A stretch of DNA of 39,666 nt, from NCBI RefSeq assembly GCF_008017805.1, contig NZ_VRTT01000068.1, forward strand, positions 1 through 39,666. Direction: 5' to 3'. Shown here in pieces: positions 9,154 to 17,235 of this stretch. The position numbers and the translations under genes were made by a program. The stretch is from Paenibacillus sp. N3.4 (GTDB lineage Bacteria; Bacillota; Bacilli; Paenibacillales; NBRC-103111). Within the stretch, counting starts at the first letter, position 1. Every line of letters begins with the position of its first letter. The notes below the pieces were generated by a model. That model ran no database searches and had not been told where the DNA came from. It saw only the letters and a list, made by a program, of their open reading frames with translations.

Positions 9154-9783
9154 CTATTTGGTTCCAAACAGACGGTCTCCCGCATCTCCAAGACCAGGTA
9201 CAATGTAACCGTGATCGTTCAAATAATCATCCACGGCAGCTACGTATATATCGACGTCAGGATGCTCTTGTTGCACAGCTTTAATGCCTTCCGGTGCAGC
9301 AATTAAACACATAAGCTTCATTTGTGTGCAGCCTCTGCGCTTCAGCACTTCAATGGCTGCATTCGCAGATCCGCCTGTTGCCAGCATTGGGTCAATGACA
9401 ATCAACTCCCTCTCCAATACATCTGTCGGCAGCTTCACGTAATACTCAACCGGCTGCAGTGTATCCGGATCGCGATACAGACCAACATGGCCTACTTTGG
9501 CGGCAGGCATTAACTTCAACACACCATCAACCATGCCAAGACCTGCGCGCAAAATCGGAATAAGGCCCAACATTCTACCTGAAATAATGCGGCAATCAGC
9601 CGTTGTCACAGGCGTCTTCACTTGAACTTGCTCAAGAGGAAGGTTTCTCGTAATCTCATAGACCATTAACGTAGCAACTTCGTCAACGAGCTCCCGAAAA
9701 TCTTTGGTTTTCGTATTCTCATCCCGAATATAAGTAAGCTTATGTTGAATAAGTGGATGATCGCAAATAAATAACTTTCCCAT
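9154..9783 (-). CDS. upp: Uracil phosphoribosyltransferase
   Basis: Pyrimidine salvage enzyme: uracil + PRPP gives UMP + PPi. The 209 residues match the family. The PRPP-binding loop DPMLATGGSA is at about 131-140 and PILRAGLGM at about 76-84; the C-terminal GDAGDR segment binds uracil. AGGAGGAAATT precedes the ATG. In Bacillus subtilis upp sits between glyA and the atp operon; here an SgrR-like gene and an MFS gene separate it from glyA, and wecB lies between it and atp. Confidence 0.97.
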   Translation of the reverse strand: MGKLFICDHPLIQHKLTYIRDENTKTKDFRELVDEVATLMVYEITRNLPLEQVQVKTPVTTADCRIISGRMLGLIPILRAGLGMVDGVLKLMPAAKVGHVGLYRDPDTLQPVEYYVKLPTDVLERELIVIDPMLATGGSANAAIEVLKRRGCTQMKLMCLIAAPEGIKAVQQEHPDVDIYVAAVDDYLNDHGYIVPGLGDAGDRLFGTK

Positions 9784-9858
9784 AATTTCCTCCTAAAATA
9801 GTCCCTAGTTTCTATGTAATTTGCAAAAATTAACGTCATCGTACGACAAACCTCGTCC

Positions 9859-9867
9859 ATTATATCA
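9859..9867 (-). promoter_or_regulatory. Extended -10 promoter candidate for upp
   Basis: The minus strand reads TGATATAAT, an extended -10 element (TGnTATAAT), about 75 bases upstream of the upp start. No good -35 hexamer is seen at 16-18 bases, as extended -10 promoters allow. Confidence 0.5.
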
Positions 9868-9928
9868 TATGTTATCCAACTTATCCTCCGAAAAACCAAT
9901 GCACCCATGAATATCCTGTTATTTATGA

Positions 9929-9960
9929 AAAAAACCGCCGGGATCCTATCCCGAACGGCT
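9929..9960 (-). terminator. Rho-independent terminator of the SgrR-like gene
   Basis: The minus strand reads GCCGTTCGGGAT-AGG-ATCCCGGCGG followed by TTTTTTT, shortly after the stop codon of the SgrR-like gene at 9981. Confidence 0.8.
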
Positions 9961-9980
9961 TCAGCTTAACTCTTTTTTAA

Positions 9981-11804
9981 TTAAACGATAAGTTCCGGGC
10001 GAAACCAGATACTTTTGAAATCAAACCATCCCAGTGTATTGAAAGCAATACCTTGAAGATGAGGACTGTAAATCAATTGCTGCGTCGTATGCAAAAGAAA
10101 TGAGACTGAGTGGTTTTGCAATAATAACTCCTGCATTGAACGGATACGCTGCAAACGCACCTCACTATCAGGCTCAGCTTCAATGGAAGCTATTGACTCA
10201 TCAAAGATTCTTCGCTGCTCATCTGTTGCGTATACGCGTACGGGCAAATTGCCTACCTTGTACATCTCAATGAGACAGCGTGCCTCATCGTCATCTGCAA
10301 CGACGCCGCTTACGATAACGTCTGCACTTGCCATCATGGAAACTCGCGACATTTCCTCAAACGTATACATCGTCTGCTCAACTGCAATGCCAACAGCCAA
10401 ACAGCCTGCTTGAACCCATTCTGCAATAGCACGGTTTTTCTGAGTGAAAGCTATCGTTATCGGTCGGCCATCGTAACGGCACCGTCTTAACAGTTCTCTA
10501 GCTCTTTCAGGCTGATGGTCTTCCTGCTGTACAGTCGCGGTCTGGGATGGTAAGAAGTCTGCTGCAGGGATGGCATTATACAGTCCCAGCTCTTTAATCA
10601 AGCCACTTCGGTTCAGGACAAGCTGGAGAGCTTGTCGAAACTCAATTTCTTGTTGCGGTCCATTTTTTCTTAAATTAAAAACCAGCATGCTGGAGCCTAA
10701 CATCATAATTTCTTTTCTATACCAATGCGCAGGCGCAGGTTGTTTATAATGATTGAGCTTGCCCATTTGGAAGTTTAGCTGCTGCCATCTTGGCTCGCTC
10801 ACTATATCCGGAACATACAGGAGTTCGATACGATCCAGGTGGGCACACTCCTTGTAGTAATCCTCGAATGCTTCTAATGTTACCCCTCCTGCATCATGCC
10901 GCGTAATCCGAAACGGACCTGTTCCAACAGGAAGCATGCTTGTATCACTCACCTGATTAGCGCTGTAAACATCAGCAGGTACAATCGCTGCCTGGTAAGA
11001 GCTAACATAACGAGGAAGCATGTAATTGGGCCCTGCCAACTCGATTCTAACGGTAAGCCGATCCACTGCGCGGATCTCTTTCGCGGATTCCAGCAGCCAG
11101 CGGTTCGGTGAATGCTCCGTCCCCAAGGTACGCAATCTATTTAGCGAGAAAACAACATCGTCTGATGTTAGCTCACGACCATGATGGAATCTCACTCGCT
11201 TACGTAAATAAAATGTCCAAACCGTCGCACTCTCGTTATGTTCCCAATCATGTGCTAATCCCGGTTTCACGCAATCGCAAATAGGATCATAGGTAAGCAG
11301 CGTATCGAAGGCTTGCTTGATAAAATGAAGATCACGAGAAAAAAGCACATCCACAGGGTCAAGCGTCAATACCCTAATCTGCATCGGAAGCCGAAGTGTT
11401 TCCGTATTTTCGGATTCAGAGATACCTCTGTATCCAAAGTAACTCCCTAACCAAGCCAGAAAACGATCTACAATTCCGGTATCCAGCCCTTCGATTTGAA
11501 ACAAACTCATGGCATGGTTCAAGTTCCCCTGTTCAACATACAGCTTCGCTTCTGTCAGCAGCAGATCTTCGGCAGAAACCAAAAAACGAATGGCTGAGCG
11601 ATGCCCGCGTCCGCGACCCGGCGTCCAGACAATCCATCCCATCTCTATCATCTTACGAATCAAAATCTTCACATTGCGTTCTGAACAATACAAGTAACCG
11701 GCAATTTCATCCACCGATACGGGGACATCCATATGCGTGTGAGGAACATGGAGGACTCGCATCAAGGATGTTTTTAGCTGTGCATACTGTAGAGCAAGCT
11801 GCAT
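9981..11804 (-). CDS. SgrR-like transcriptional regulator with solute-binding domain
   Basis: About 607 residues. The N-terminal ~110 residues form a helix-turn-helix domain (CSERNVKILIRKMIEMGWI followed by a Gly/Arg-rich wing), and the rest resembles extracellular solute-binding protein family 5 (peptide/nickel type), with segments such as LRKRVRFHHGRELTSDDVVFS-type and PVGTGPFRI. No signal peptide is present, so the binding domain is cytoplasmic, the SgrR architecture. The start at 11804 was chosen because the protein then begins MQLALQYAQL, like SgrR N-termini; ATGs at 11834 and 11849 are in frame. It is divergent from an MFS transporter that it may control. The ligand is unknown. Confidence 0.8.
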   Translation of the reverse strand: MQLALQYAQLKTSLMRVLHVPHTHMDVPVSVDEIAGYLYCSERNVKILIRKMIEMGWIVWTPGRGRGHRSAIRFLVSAEDLLLTEAKLYVEQGNLNHAMSLFQIEGLDTGIVDRFLAWLGSYFGYRGISESENTETLRLPMQIRVLTLDPVDVLFSRDLHFIKQAFDTLLTYDPICDCVKPGLAHDWEHNESATVWTFYLRKRVRFHHGRELTSDDVVFSLNRLRTLGTEHSPNRWLLESAKEIRAVDRLTVRIELAGPNYMLPRYVSSYQAAIVPADVYSANQVSDTSMLPVGTGPFRITRHDAGGVTLEAFEDYYKECAHLDRIELLYVPDIVSEPRWQQLNFQMGKLNHYKQPAPAHWYRKEIMMLGSSMLVFNLRKNGPQQEIEFRQALQLVLNRSGLIKELGLYNAIPAADFLPSQTATVQQEDHQPERARELLRRCRYDGRPITIAFTQKNRAIAEWVQAGCLAVGIAVEQTMYTFEEMSRVSMMASADVIVSGVVADDDEARCLIEMYKVGNLPVRVYATDEQRRIFDESIASIEAEPDSEVRLQRIRSMQELLLQNHSVSFLLHTTQQLIYSPHLQGIAFNTLGWFDFKSIWFRPELIV

Positions 11805-11933
11805 ATAACCACTGTCCTTTACACGAATTACCATGAAGTATAGGTTCACCCTCTGGTTTCGTCAACAGTCTTTGGCGGGATTAAAAGGTGAAAGTTTTCC
11901 TATTCTGTGTACACTTTTTAAGTTCAAGTCATT

Positions 11934-11942
11934 TGTTATGAT
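11934..11942 (+). promoter_or_regulatory. Possible extended -10 promoter for the MFS gene
   Basis: TGTTATGAT fits an extended -10 element in the gap between the divergent regulator and transporter, about 45 bases before the MFS start. No clear -35 is seen. An SgrR-like protein would plausibly bind this gap, but I could not pick out an operator. Confidence 0.3.
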
Positions 11943-11987
11943 GGTTGTCACTACGACTAATCGATCTTACGAAACAGGTGATACTAC

Positions 11988-13259
11988 ATGACTTTCTTTC
12001 AATTTCATCCGAATGTACGACTGCGCATTGCAATGAGTTTCCTAACAAATACGCTCGGTAATATGGTGACTCCGTTCATGTCGATTTATTTTGCCCGTAC
12101 GCTAGGGACTACAATTGCGGGTACGGCCACGACGATTTCTATCGGCCTAGCCTTGATTAGCGCAACAATTGGCGGCCATTATGCGGATCGGATCGGGCGC
12201 AAGAAAATGATGCTGCTTGGAGAAGGATTGGCCACACTGGCCTACACAGTGATGACATTCGCAAACTCTCCGCTATGGCACTCAGCGATTACGACCCTCA
12301 TGATGACGATGCTCTGCAGCGCTTCATGGGGACTCAGCAAACCCGCCGTGGAGGCCATGCTGATTGATGTATCAGGGCCGGATACACGTAAAGCCATCTA
12401 CCGCATCAGCTATTGGTGCAACAATTTAGCTATTTCTATAGCTGCTATAATCGGCGGGTATTTCTTCAGTGACTACCTGTTCGAGCTCTTGCTTGCTGCA
12501 AGCGGTATGTCACTCTTCTCACTCATCGTGACAGCCCTCTTGATGAAAGAAACGATGCCGGAAGCAAGCAAGTCTTTCAATGCAATTGTCGCTAAGGTAT
12601 CTAATCGCGTTACAATGCTCGGACGATATGCCGAGGTGCTTCGTGATCGGACATTCATCGTTTATCTGATAGCCAGTGTCCTCATTGTCTCTGTTGAGAT
12701 GAATATGACCGGCTATATAGGCGTCCGACTCGCTCAGGATATCCATCATGCACCGTGGCTGCCTGGCCTTACCGCTACAATCGACGGTTTGCCACTGGTC
12801 GGGTTCCTGCGCACAGAGAACACGCTAGCCGTCGTTCTGCTCTCCCTTTTCGTCGGACGTCTGCTCAAGGGAAATTCCGATACAAGAGTGATGCTCGTGG
12901 CCATGCTGGCCAATATTATCGGTTACTCGTATCTGGTATTCGGCAACCAGCCTGTCCTGCTCCTGCTGCTCATGCTGCTAGCGACAATAGGTGAGCTTAC
13001 CTATGTTCCTTTGAAGCAAACACTTCTTATACAGCTAATTCCAGATCATGCCCGAAGCTCCTATATGGCCCTTTATAGTATGGCGAGTCGGGCAGCACTG
13101 ATGATCAGTGGTGTGAACATGATTATCGGCGGTTTCCTTCCTCCCAGCGTTATGGCGCTTTTCATTCTTCTGACAGGCCTTATTGGCGTTGCCATGCTCG
13201 CCTCCGTACTGCCCAGTCTGAAAGAGAAAAAGGAGGAGGTTCGTCAAGTCGCCATCTAG
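11988..13259 (+). CDS. MFS transporter
   Basis: A 423-residue major facilitator protein with about 12 membrane helices. The loop between helices 2 and 3 carries the conserved motif GGHYADRIGRKKMML (about residues 63-77). The C-terminal half contains typical MFS segments (RSSYMALYSMASRAALMISG). It is divergent from the SgrR-like gene and followed by a bidirectional terminator. In E. coli, sgrR is near setA, an MFS sugar exporter; the same pairing here suggests efflux of a small metabolite sensed by the regulator (inference). Substrate not determinable from sequence. Confidence 0.85.
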   Translation: MTFFQFHPNVRLRIAMSFLTNTLGNMVTPFMSIYFARTLGTTIAGTATTISIGLALISATIGGHYADRIGRKKMMLLGEGLATLAYTVMTFANSPLWHSAITTLMMTMLCSASWGLSKPAVEAMLIDVSGPDTRKAIYRISYWCNNLAISIAAIIGGYFFSDYLFELLLAASGMSLFSLIVTALLMKETMPEASKSFNAIVAKVSNRVTMLGRYAEVLRDRTFIVYLIASVLIVSVEMNMTGYIGVRLAQDIHHAPWLPGLTATIDGLPLVGFLRTENTLAVVLLSLFVGRLLKGNSDTRVMLVAMLANIIGYSYLVFGNQPVLLLLLMLLATIGELTYVPLKQTLLIQLIPDHARSSYMALYSMASRAALMISGVNMIIGGFLPPSVMALFILLTGLIGVAMLASVLPSLKEKKEEVRQVAI

Positions 13260-13264
13260 CAGGC

Positions 13265-13302
13265 AAAAAAGCCGACTCTTTGAGAGTCGGCTTTGATTTT
13301 TT
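13265..13302. terminator. Bidirectional terminator between MFS gene and glyA
   Basis: AAAGCCGACTCT-TTG-AGAGTCGGCTTT is a perfect stem with A-run on the left and T-rich sequence on the right, so it can end the plus-strand MFS transcript and the minus-strand rpiB-ywlG-glyA transcript. Confidence 0.85.
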
Positions 13303-13311
13303 ATATAGAGA

Positions 13312-14562
13312 TTAGTAAGTCAAACCTGGATAAAGCGGATACTGCGCTGTCAGATCTTTCACTAAACCGCGTGCTTTTTCCAAGGTTGCTTCGTCTTTTG
13401 GATTCTTAAGCGTAAGACCGATGACTTTCGCGATCGTTTTCATCGCTTCTTCACCCATACCACGCGAAGTTACAGCCGGTGTACCCAGACGGATACCGCT
13501 TGTGATGAACGGACTAGTCGGGTCAAACGGAATGGCATTTTTGTTCGCTGTAATACCGATTTCGTCAAGCACGTGCTCAGCGTCTTTACCTGTGATGTTC
13601 AAGTTGCGCAAGTCAATCAGCATCAAATGGTTGTCCGTCCCGCCGGAAACAAGGTTAATGCCTTCAGCCGTAAGAGCCGTTGCCAATGTTTGCGCGTTGT
13701 TGATGACGTTTTGTCCGTATACTTTGAAGTCCGGTTGCAGAGCTTCACCGAAAGAAACAGCTTTCGCTGCGATCGTATGCATCAAAGGACCACCTTGGGA
13801 ACCAGGGAATACCGCTTTATCAATAGCTGCTGCCCAAGCTTTACGTGTAAGAATCATACCACCACGCGGTCCACGAAGCGTTTTGTGTGTGGTTGTCGTT
13901 ACGAAATGAGCGTGCGGCACCGGATTCGGGTGCAAGCCAGCAGCAACAAGGCCTGCGATATGCGCCATATCAACGAAGAACAGGGCGCCTACATCGTTAG
14001 CGATGGAAGCTAATGCTTCGAAATCAATCGTACGCGGGTATGCACTTGCGCCAGCTACAAGCATGCGAGGCTTGTGTTTGAAAGCAGCTTTGCGAACATC
14101 GTCATAGTCGATGCGGAAATCTTTTTCGCTTACGCCATAGGCTACGAAATTGTATAGAATACCGGATGCGTTCACGGGGCTACCATGCGTTAAGTGACCG
14201 CCATGTGCCAGGTTCATACCAAGCACGGTATCGCCTGGGTTCAGAGCTGCCAAGTATACAGCCATGTTCGCTTGTGCACCGGAGTGTGGTTGAACGTTCG
14301 CGTGCTCAGCACCGAACAATTCTTTCGCGCGATCACGAGCGATATCTTCAACGATATCTACGTATTCGCAGCCACCATAGTATCTTTTGCCTGGGTAGCC
14401 TTCCGCGTATTTATTCGTAAGCACAGTACCCATAGCTTCCAGAACCGCTTCGCTCACGATGTTCTCGGATGCGATAAGTTCAATTTTGTCACGTTGACGA
14501 CCCAATTCCAAATTCATAGCTTCTACGATCTTAGGATCTTGCTTGTTTAAAGACTTAGTCAT
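13312..14562 (-). CDS. glyA: Serine hydroxymethyltransferase
   Basis: PLP enzyme converting serine + THF to glycine + 5,10-methylene-THF, the main entry of one-carbon units for purine, thymidylate and methionine synthesis. The 416 residues match the family. The PLP lysine is Lys227 in TTTTHKTLRGPRGG; substrate-binding segments IELIASENIVS and PHSGAQANMAVY are intact. AGGAGGAATTAAAC precedes the ATG. It is the third gene of rpiB-ywlG-glyA, downstream of a ZTP riboswitch, so it is likely induced when 10-formyl-THF is short (inference from the riboswitch class). Confidence 0.97.
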   Translation of the reverse strand: MTKSLNKQDPKIVEAMNLELGRQRDKIELIASENIVSEAVLEAMGTVLTNKYAEGYPGKRYYGGCEYVDIVEDIARDRAKELFGAEHANVQPHSGAQANMAVYLAALNPGDTVLGMNLAHGGHLTHGSPVNASGILYNFVAYGVSEKDFRIDYDDVRKAAFKHKPRMLVAGASAYPRTIDFEALASIANDVGALFFVDMAHIAGLVAAGLHPNPVPHAHFVTTTTHKTLRGPRGGMILTRKAWAAAIDKAVFPGSQGGPLMHTIAAKAVSFGEALQPDFKVYGQNVINNAQTLATALTAEGINLVSGGTDNHLMLIDLRNLNITGKDAEHVLDEIGITANKNAIPFDPTSPFITSGIRLGTPAVTSRGMGEEAMKTIAKVIGLTLKNPKDEATLEKARGLVKDLTAQYPLYPGLTY

Positions 14563-14614
14563 GTTTAATTCCTCCTAAAAGTTTGAGTTATTTATTATTT
14601 CCTTGGTTAAAAGG

Positions 14615-15220
14615 CTAGCAATCCTCATCTGGTGAAGCTGCCCGGTATAGCTGCTCAGCGACATCCTCTGTATACACGGCTCTAATACCGCCGATAAGCT
14701 TAGGTCGCGTGAAGGCCATCGTCACAAATGCGTGACCAATCATCCTTACGGGAGGTCTCACGGGTACAGCTACTCGCCGCAAATGCATCCCGATCAGTGT
14801 GCTGCCAATATCGATTCCAGCATGCGCCTGGATCGTTTCGACAACAACCGGTTTCGTGAAGTGACGATACGCATAAGAAGCCATGGAACCTCCGGCCTTC
14901 GGCACAGGAATAGCAGATACCGTCTCAAGCAGTGGTGAATAAGCGAGCAGCTCTTCCTCAATAATAAGAGCGCGATTCAAGTGCTCGCAACATTGAAATG
15001 CGAGGTGCAGTCCATATTCACGACTAATCCGCAGCGCTGTTTCAAAAATCGGCTTTGCCGCATCCAACGTCCCCGACGTACCGATGCGATGCCCAATAAT
15101 CTCACTCGTGCTCGTGCCTATGACAAGAATATTTCCGGGTCGCAGTCCGCCTACTTCAATTAACTCTCGCATATTCGTCTCAACAGCTTCGGCAACAACT
15201 TGAAGAATGGAATCCGTCAT
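14615..15220 (-). CDS. ywlG: UPF0340 / TIGR01440 family protein (YwlG-like)
   Basis: A 201-residue protein of the YwlG (UPF0340) family, whose function is not established. Visible conserved segments are GTSTSEIIGHRIGTSGT near residues 34-50, FQCCEHLNRALIIEEE near 79-94, and VPKAGGSMASYAY near 105-117. The Cys-Cys-Glu-His cluster and small-residue loops look like an enzyme active site, but no catalytic assignment is possible. AAGGAGGGTATTCT precedes the ATG. It lies between rpiB and glyA, as in B. subtilis, and shares the ZTP-controlled operon, suggesting a link to one-carbon or ribose metabolism (inference). Confidence 0.9.
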   Translation of the reverse strand: MTDSILQVVAEAVETNMRELIEVGGLRPGNILVIGTSTSEIIGHRIGTSGTLDAAKPIFETALRISREYGLHLAFQCCEHLNRALIIEEELLAYSPLLETVSAIPVPKAGGSMASYAYRHFTKPVVVETIQAHAGIDIGSTLIGMHLRRVAVPVRPPVRMIGHAFVTMAFTRPKLIGGIRAVYTEDVAEQLYRAASPDEDC

Positions 15221-15238
15221 AGAATACCCTCCTTGTGT

Positions 15239-15697
15239 TTAAGGATGAACCGTGAATCGATCTTCAATCCCCTGCACTTTATGAATCCGATTCTGATGAC
15301 GAACACCTTGCGAGAACTCGGTTTCAAGCCAAATTTTGACGATTTCCTCAGCCACACCGGGTCCAATAACGCGTTCGCCAAGCGCAAGAACGTTGGTATC
15401 ATTATGTTCACGCGTCGCTTTGGCAGAGAACAGGTCATGGACAAGCGCACAGCGGATGCCAGGTACCTTATTAGCGGCGATCGACATCCCTATGCCTGTT
15501 CCACAAATGAGTATCCCTTTATCTGCACCACCTGCAACAACCTGCTCACAAACTTGAAGGGCATAGTCAGGGTAATCGACAGAGTCCGCGCAGCTGCAGC
15601 CATAATCTATGACTTGATGACCTAATGATTCAATAAAAGGAATGATAACATCTTTCAAACGATAGCCTGCATGATCCGCACCTAAGGCAATTTTCAT
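15239..15697 (-). CDS. rpiB: Ribose-5-phosphate isomerase B
   Basis: Interconverts ribulose-5-phosphate and ribose-5-phosphate, feeding PRPP and purine synthesis. The 152-residue product has the RpiB fold signatures MKIALGADHAGYRLK at the N-terminus and the active-site Cys65 in GILICGTGIGMSIAANK. I chose the ATG at 15697 because AAAGGAGCG precedes it and the protein then begins exactly as the family does; a start seven codons upstream is in frame. It is first in the rpiB-ywlG-glyA operon and immediately downstream of the ZTP riboswitch and its terminator. Confidence 0.95.
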   Translation of the reverse strand: MKIALGADHAGYRLKDVIIPFIESLGHQVIDYGCSCADSVDYPDYALQVCEQVVAGGADKGILICGTGIGMSIAANKVPGIRCALVHDLFSAKATREHNDTNVLALGERVIGPGVAEEIVKIWLETEFSQGVRHQNRIHKVQGIEDRFTVHP

Positions 15698-15765
15698 GAG
15701 TAAAACGCTCCTTTGCATGTTCGAATTCGACCATCCTATTATATCCCAAAGCTCACCAGAAAACG

Positions 15766-15807
15766 AAAAAAAGAGCGGACACGCTAGAAAACGCGCGTTG
15801 CTCTTTT
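15766..15807 (-). terminator. Intrinsic terminator of the ZTP riboswitch
   Basis: On the minus strand AAAAGAGC (15807-15800) pairs with GCTCTTTT (15776-15769), extended inward by an ACGCG/CGTGT stem and followed by seven T residues. The 5' arm starts directly after the aptamer's terminal GCCTGGGC, so ligand binding can compete with terminator formation. Confidence 0.8.
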
Positions 15808-15879
15808 GCCCAGGCGACCGGCCGTATAGCTCAATGCTCCATTGTGGTCAGTCCCACTCGTCGCCAGTTACATTGAGTC
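15808..15879 (-). promoter_or_regulatory. ZTP (pfl) riboswitch aptamer
   Basis: The minus strand reads CTCAATG-TAACTGGCGA-CGAGTGGGACTGACCAC-AATGGAG-CATTGAG-CTATACGG-CCGGTCGCCTGGGC. This has the hallmarks of the ZTP/pfl class: the ACTGGCG segment, a GTGGG...CCAC hairpin, a GGAGC stretch, an outer stem (CTCAATG/CATTGAG), and the nearly invariant CGCCTGGGC after a short linker, which forms the pseudoknot. The class senses ZMP/ZTP, signals of low 10-formyl-THF, and normally switches genes on. Located between a sigma-A promoter and a terminator in front of rpiB-ywlG-glyA. Recognition is by memory of the consensus; no covariance search was run. Confidence 0.85.
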
Positions 15880-15894
15880 TTGATCAATAGGTCT

Positions 15895-15923
15895 ATTTTA
15901 ACGCAATCCACGTCATGTGTAAA
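15895..15923 (-). promoter_or_regulatory. Sigma-A promoter of the rpiB-ywlG-glyA operon
   Basis: TTTACA (15923-15918) and TAAAAT (15900-15895) on the minus strand with a 17-base spacer. Transcription would start near 15888, only a few bases before the first riboswitch stem. Confidence 0.75.
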
Positions 15924-15941
15924 GATATATCCGACATACTT

Positions 15942-16523
15942 TCATAGCAGCTTGCGTATTTTTCTTACCAATTTATCAAGACTTACGCTAATTTCTTCTG
16001 CCGTTTGTCGATAAACCTCTATGGAGCCCCCGAAAGGATCGGAAATATCATAGTCAGGGATCATTTGTTCCAGCTTGAACATACGGCTTCTCTCTTCTGC
16101 CGTGATCGGTTGCGTCAGAGCCTGTTTCAGCTGAAGCTCCGTCACTAACTGCTCTCTCTCCTCAGTCGCCTGTAGAATTTGCAAATTATCTTCCACATAT
16201 TCCTTCAAAGTAAATATTTTTTCTATCGCTTCAGGATAACGTTGAATAACAGAGCGTTTGTGACCTACCGTCATCGTCAAAATGAGGTCTGCCCACTTTA
16301 CTTCTGAACCCTGAATAGCCAGCGAACTAATTGGTTCCTTAAAGCCCGCTTCTTCTAAAAGAGATGCGCTGTTACGGGAAATAGACCCACCCGTTACGGC
16401 TGATACTCCCGCGGAACGAACCTCCGCCGCAATCCCTTCTTGATGCACCCTCATACGCAGCAAGCCTTCTGCTAATGGACTACGGCACGTATTTCCTGTA
16501 CAGACAAATAGAATTCGCAACAT
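15942..16523 (-). CDS. ywlE: Low-molecular-weight protein phosphatase, YwlE type (protein arginine phosphatase)
   Basis: The P-loop VCTGNTCRSP has nucleophile Cys8 and Arg14; Thr12 in the loop is the residue that in YwlE favours phosphoarginine over phosphotyrosine. The general-acid Asp is in DISDPFGG (about residue 162). In Bacillus YwlE reverses McsB arginine phosphorylation in the stress and ClpCP degradation pathway. At 193 residues it is about 40 longer than the B. subtilis enzyme, the extra being a charged Gln/Glu-rich segment between about residues 90 and 145. AGGAGGATTTC precedes the ATG, next to palindromic repeat copy C. Neighbours match the B. subtilis ywl cluster. Confidence 0.88.
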   Translation of the reverse strand: MLRILFVCTGNTCRSPLAEGLLRMRVHQEGIAAEVRSAGVSAVTGGSISRNSASLLEEAGFKEPISSLAIQGSEVKWADLILTMTVGHKRSVIQRYPEAIEKIFTLKEYVEDNLQILQATEEREQLVTELQLKQALTQPITAEERSRMFKLEQMIPDYDISDPFGGSIEVYRQTAEEISVSLDKLVRKIRKLL

Positions 16524-16537
16524 GAAATCCTCCTAAC

Positions 16538-16595
16538 AGCTTTCTTTGGAAAGCTGACTTCGTTAGCATAAGCTTGAGTTTTGCCCAGCAAAATC
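16538..16595. repeat. Dispersed palindromic intergenic repeat, copy C
   Basis: AGCTTTC-tttg-GAAAGCT is followed by ACTTCGTTAGCATAAGC and a second hairpin GTTTTGC-cca-GCAAAAtC. It fills most of the mntP-ywlE gap, just upstream of the ywlE ribosome binding site, with the same layout as copies at 953-992 and 9081-9137. Confidence 0.6.
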
Positions 16596-16612
16596 TTCTG
16601 ATTCCTATTGTA

Positions 16613-17173
16613 TCATAGTAAAAACTTGATCCCAAACGCGAGCAGGATAAGTCCACCGAATGCCTCGCCATACTCCCCAATCCAGCCGCCCATGTGTCTG
16701 CCGACCAGCAAGCCGGCAATAGACAGCAAGCCGCCAAACAATCCGAAAACAAGCACCGTCAACAAAATATCCGTCGCGAACATACCCAGGGACACACCCA
16801 CTGAGAAAGAATCTATACTGACGCTTAGCGCAAAAATAGTTAACCCCCAAAGCGTACGATGATCAAAAGAAGCCGCTTCTTCCCCACGAATCGAACTATA
16901 GATCATGTGCGAACCGAGAAGAATAAGCAGACAGCCGCCAGCGGCAGTCGCTACATTGCCCAGTAAAGAGGAAACGTAATGTCCCATGAACATACCCATT
17001 AAGGGCATAAAAATGTGAAATATGCCAATAACCAGGCTGATTTTTAGAATATCGAGCAAGCGAATACCTTTCATCCCAATACCGATGCCTAATGAAAAGG
17101 CATCCAGACCCAAAGCAATCGCCATAATAATTATTGTAATCAGTTGCCCAAGCTCAATGGATGATGCATGCAT
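16613..17173 (-). CDS. mntP: MntP/YwlD-type manganese efflux pump family protein
   Basis: A 186-residue membrane protein with six predicted helices in two repeats. Each repeat carries a membrane-embedded Asp: Asp24 in ALGLDAFSLGIG and Asp121 in SVSIDSFSVGVS, the hallmark of the MntP (DUF204) family of Mn2+ exporters. The ATG at 17173 was chosen because AGGGGG precedes it at suitable distance and the upstream extension is polar and unlike the family. It lies between tsaC and ywlE, as ywlD does in B. subtilis. No yybP-ykoY-like manganese riboswitch is seen upstream. Confidence 0.85.
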   Translation of the reverse strand: MHASSIELGQLITIIIMAIALGLDAFSLGIGIGMKGIRLLDILKISLVIGIFHIFMPLMGMFMGHYVSSLLGNVATAAGGCLLILLGSHMIYSSIRGEEAASFDHRTLWGLTIFALSVSIDSFSVGVSLGMFATDILLTVLVFGLFGGLLSIAGLLVGRHMGGWIGEYGEAFGGLILLAFGIKFLL

Positions 17174-17235
17174 ACTGCGACCCCCTGTCCACGTTTCTAT
17201 CCCAAGATATGCGGACAAACAGGGAATCATGCTAG

